Below, in pieces: positions 61,570-64,000 of a stretch of DNA of 64,000 nucleotides; within the stretch, counting starts at the first letter, position 1, and each line of letters begins with the position of its first letter. The stretch is from Pseudophaeobacter sp. EL27 (GTDB lineage Bacteria > Pseudomonadota > Alphaproteobacteria > Rhodobacterales > Rhodobacteraceae). A program made the position numbers and the translations under genes. Under the pieces are notes generated by a model. That model was not told the DNA's origin. It saw only the letters and a program-made list of their open reading frames with translations, and did no database searches. The DNA is taken from the NCBI RefSeq assembly GCF_900313025.1, contig NZ_OMPQ01000015.1:381775-445774 (forward strand), read 5' to 3'.

Positions 61570-62934
61570 ATGCAGCAAACCATTCTGGAACCAGCCCGCG
61601 AAATTCCGGTCATCCATAACACCGAAGTGCTGGTTGTGGGCTCCGGTCCCGGTGGCTTGGCGGCAGCGCTGGCTGCGGCCCGCGCTGGCGTCGAGGTGAC
61701 GCTGCTGGACCGGTTTGGCTGCTTTGGTGGCAATATCACCACCGTCGGCGTCGAGGGCTTTGCCTGGTATCGCCATGAACAGACCGTCGAGGCCGGCGGT
61801 ATTGGCTGGGAATTTGAAGAACGCGCCAAATCCATGGGCGCCGCAGTGCCTGAAAGCCAGTCGCTGTCCTATGAGCTCGACAGCGAGGGTTTCAAGCTGG
61901 TGGCCGACAGGCTGGTCGAAGAGGCAGGCATTCACCCGATGTTGCATCGCGCCTTTGTGGCCCCCATCCGCGAGGGCAACCGGATCACCGGCGTCATCGT
62001 CGAGAGCAAGGCCGGCCGCGAGGCCATCCTGGCAAAACGGGTGATCGATGCGACAGGTGACGCCGATATCGCCCAGATGATGGGGGCACCAACGATCAAA
62101 ACCCCAGTTGAGGACATGCAGGCGGCGAGTGTGATGTTTCACATCGCGGGTGTCGACAAGCAGAAGTTCATGGAGGGGGTCAAAGCCGACCCACAAACCT
62201 ATGCCGATTGGTCGACAGGCGAATGGCAGGTCGAGACCTCGGGCAAGGAAGACGACATGTATTCGCCCTTCCTGGCCAAACCCTTTGGTCAGGCGATCCG
62301 TGACGGGGTGATCCCCGCACATCTCAACACCATTGGTGGCACCTGGGGCGCGGTGCATGACAGTGGCGAGATGACCTATATGAACCTGGTGCATCTTGCA
62401 GGTATCGACGGCACTGATCCCGACAGCATGACCCGTGGCGAAATCGAGGGGCGTTCGCAGGCAATGTTGGCGATCAAGGCGCTCAATGCCTATACGCCGG
62501 GCTGTGAGGCGGCGCGGCTGCGTAATTTTGGTATGACCATTGGTATTCGAGACACCCGCAAGATCGACGCCTTGCACAACATCACCGAAGATGAGACCCG
62601 CAATCAGGGCCGGTTTGACGATACCATCGGTATCTACCCCGAATTCATCGACGGCTACGGGGTGTTGATTCTACCCACAACGGGGCGCTACATGCAGATC
62701 CCCTATCGCTCTATGCTGCCAAAGGGCGTCGAGGGTCTGTTGGTGACGGGGCGCGCCATCGGCGGTGACAGGATTGCCCATGCCGCGACCCGCAACATGG
62801 CCTGTTGCGCTGTTGCCGGACAAGGTGCGGGCATTGCTGCAGCCCAATCGGTCAAATCCAACTGTGCGCTGGATGCGGTAGATATGACCGCCCTGCAAGG
62901 CGAGCTGAAACGCCAGGGTGTGAGGATCCACTGA
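61570..62934 (+). CDS. FAD-dependent oxidoreductase (FAD_oxidored family)
   Basis: A 454-residue flavoprotein. NTEVLVVGSGPGGLAAALAAARAGVEVTLLDRFGCFGGN is the dinucleotide-binding fold (residues 18-55), VIDATGDADIAQMMGAP the middle motif, and PYRSMLPKGVEGLLVTGRAIGGDRIAHAATRNMACCAVAGQGAGIAAA the C-terminal FAD motif, all typical of PF12831-type proteins. Substrates for this family are mostly unknown. ATG 61570 is used, 31 codons inside the open frame. Its stop overlaps the next start (TGATG), so the pair is coupled. The 265 bases before it show no gene. Confidence 0.88.
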   Translation: MQQTILEPAREIPVIHNTEVLVVGSGPGGLAAALAAARAGVEVTLLDRFGCFGGNITTVGVEGFAWYRHEQTVEAGGIGWEFEERAKSMGAAVPESQSLSYELDSEGFKLVADRLVEEAGIHPMLHRAFVAPIREGNRITGVIVESKAGREAILAKRVIDATGDADIAQMMGAPTIKTPVEDMQAASVMFHIAGVDKQKFMEGVKADPQTYADWSTGEWQVETSGKEDDMYSPFLAKPFGQAIRDGVIPAHLNTIGGTWGAVHDSGEMTYMNLVHLAGIDGTDPDSMTRGEIEGRSQAMLAIKALNAYTPGCEAARLRNFGMTIGIRDTRKIDALHNITEDETRNQGRFDDTIGIYPEFIDGYGVLILPTTGRYMQIPYRSMLPKGVEGLLVTGRAIGGDRIAHAATRNMACCAVAGQGAGIAAAQSVKSNCALDAVDMTALQGELKRQGVRIH

Positions 62935-63911
62935 TGCAGACCATCCCGACAATTGACATCTCGCCGCTGCGTGATCCGGAGCATCCGGATCACCACAGCA
63001 CCATAGAGGCCATTCTTGCCGCCTGTACCGATATTGGCTTTTTGTCGATCACCGGAACCGGCATCGCGCCAGAAAGCGTTGATCAGGTGCGCCAGACCTG
63101 CCGCGATATCTTTGCTGTCGAGGACGCCTCCAAATGGCAACAAGCCGTCACCCGTGAAAACTATCGCGGCTATATTCCAATGGGGTTCTTCACTCCCAAT
63201 GATGGTTCTGGAACTGCCGACAAATATGAAGGCTACAAACTGCATCACGAGGTCGCGCCTGACGCGCCGATCCGCCAGGACTGCCCGCTCTATGGTCCCA
63301 ATCTCTGGCCGGATGAGCTGCCCCAAGCCCGTGAGGTTATCTTGGGATATTGGCAAGAGCTAGACGCCGTTGCCGATCTCCTGCTCGCTGCGCTAGAGAC
63401 TGGCCTGGAGCTGCCCGCGCAATGTCTGCAACAGGCCTTTCGCCTACCGCTGACCAATATGTCACTGCTACATTACCCGCCACAGGCCCCGGATGAGCCG
63501 GGCTTTGGCATTCATCCCCACAAGGACACCGATGCGCTGACCATCATCGCCCCCGACCCGGTTGGCGGGCTGGAAGTGCAAACCCGTGATGGCACCTGGA
63601 TTACCCCGGACTGCCCTCCTGGCGGATTTGTTGTCAATATCGGCGACATGCTGGAACTGTGGTCCGGGGGACGCCTGGTCTCAACGCCCCATCGGGTGGT
63701 GAACCGAAGCGGTAAACAGCGCTACTCCTTTCCCTATTTTGCGGTACCGCGTCATGATGTGGTGGTACAGCCCCTCCTGCCCGCCCTGCCCGGCTTTGAG
63801 CGCCCTTCGGTGCATTGCGGCCATTGGTCGGCAGAAATCTGGCGCACCAATTGGCCGGATGAAGAGGCCAGTGAGGACACGCCAGAGCTCGGCACCCTTC
63901 ACGACAGCTGA
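62934..63911 (+). CDS. Isopenicillin-N-synthase-like 2OG-Fe(II) oxygenase
   Basis: A 325-residue oxygenase of the IPNS/ACC-oxidase/gibberellin-oxidase family. IPTIDISPLRDPEHP with CTDIGFLSITGTGI forms the N-terminal DIOX_N part; the iron ligands are His and Asp in GIHPHKDTDALTII and His in LVSTPHRVVNRS, and RYSFPYF supplies the Arg/Ser that bind 2OG. Bacterial members hydroxylate or desaturate small acids or amino-acid derivatives. Coupled by a one-base overlap to the FAD oxidoreductase, which may act on the same compound. The remaining 89 bases of the window hold nothing I can support. Confidence 0.88.
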   Translation: MQTIPTIDISPLRDPEHPDHHSTIEAILAACTDIGFLSITGTGIAPESVDQVRQTCRDIFAVEDASKWQQAVTRENYRGYIPMGFFTPNDGSGTADKYEGYKLHHEVAPDAPIRQDCPLYGPNLWPDELPQAREVILGYWQELDAVADLLLAALETGLELPAQCLQQAFRLPLTNMSLLHYPPQAPDEPGFGIHPHKDTDALTIIAPDPVGGLEVQTRDGTWITPDCPPGGFVVNIGDMLELWSGGRLVSTPHRVVNRSGKQRYSFPYFAVPRHDVVVQPLLPALPGFERPSVHCGHWSAEIWRTNWPDEEASEDTPELGTLHDS

Positions 63912-64000
63912 CCTCCCCCCGCAATAGCTGGGTGGTCGATACTGAAACTCTGTGCAAAAAACAGCTGAGATTCAAATCAGAGAGACCCGCCCCTCTTGCA

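Overview
The window looks like chromosomal DNA from an alphaproteobacterium of the Rhodobacteraceae (Roseobacter group). This is inferred from several features: the short (451 aa) prolyl-tRNA synthetase, the neighbourhood of nadK, glyA, prpE, hemN, lolCD and proS, and the abundance of TTT, polar-amino-acid and betaine transporters, Rieske oxygenases, LysR regulators and DmdA-like proteins. No species can be named from the sequence alone.

Layout. From 1 to about 18.1 kb is ordinary backbone: the end of an unknown gene, a GC-rich ~152-bp tandem repeat, then a thioesterase, a DNA glycosylase-like protein, lolC/lolD, an Old Yellow Enzyme, prpE with PccR-type operator half-sites, an amidase, nadK, glyA, kptA, an esterase and a rhodanese. 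From about 18.2 to 56.96 kb is an accessory block. A 16-bp piece of the 3' end of tRNA-Leu(CAG) occurs at 18193-18208, and the intact tRNA-Leu lies at 56941-57027. Next to the tRNA are remnants of a tyrosine integrase and a large serine recombinase, joined back to back. I read this as a ~38.8-kb genomic island in tRNA-Leu whose recombinases have decayed. From 57.0 to 64 kb is backbone again: hemN, an orphan betaine-type binding protein, proS, and an FAD oxidoreductase plus an isopenicillin-N-synthase-like oxygenase.

The island holds five catabolic modules. (A) 18.7-32.3 kb: an overlapping seven-gene operon (Rieske oxygenase, choline-sulfatase-like sulfatase, SDR, beta-keto acid cleavage enzyme, aldehyde dehydrogenase, SDR, carnitine-dehydrogenase-like protein), a convergent GlxA/CdhR-type regulator, and a polar-amino-acid ABC importer operon with an isochorismatase-like hydrolase. 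It fits breakdown of a (sulfated) quaternary ammonium compound. (B) 33.3-39.1 kb: a LysR regulator, a CmcJ/NvfI-like oxygenase, an SDR, a crotonase, a 2OG-Fe(II) oxygenase and a quinone-reductase-like protein; substrate unknown. (C) 39.7-48.8 kb: an AbrB-type membrane protein with a formylglycine-generating enzyme, convergent with a TTT transporter, a cytoplasmic sulfatase, an FMN alpha-hydroxy-acid dehydrogenase and a truncated second sulfatase. It fits uptake and use of a sulfate ester of a hydroxy acid, with the FGE able to activate the sulfatases of both A and C. (D) 48.8-51.6 kb: a small set with a QorB-like reductase, a SnoaL-like protein, DUF2218 and a LysR. (E) 51.6-55.2 kb: a VanA-like Rieske oxygenase and a PanB-like protein lacking key metal-site acids, divergent from a MarR regulator and a DmdA/GcvT-like protein, with a perfect 20-bp palindrome between them. 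It fits a demethylation and C1-transfer module.

The most promising undescribed systems are C and E. Functional assignments rest on reading motifs by eye; no database search was run.
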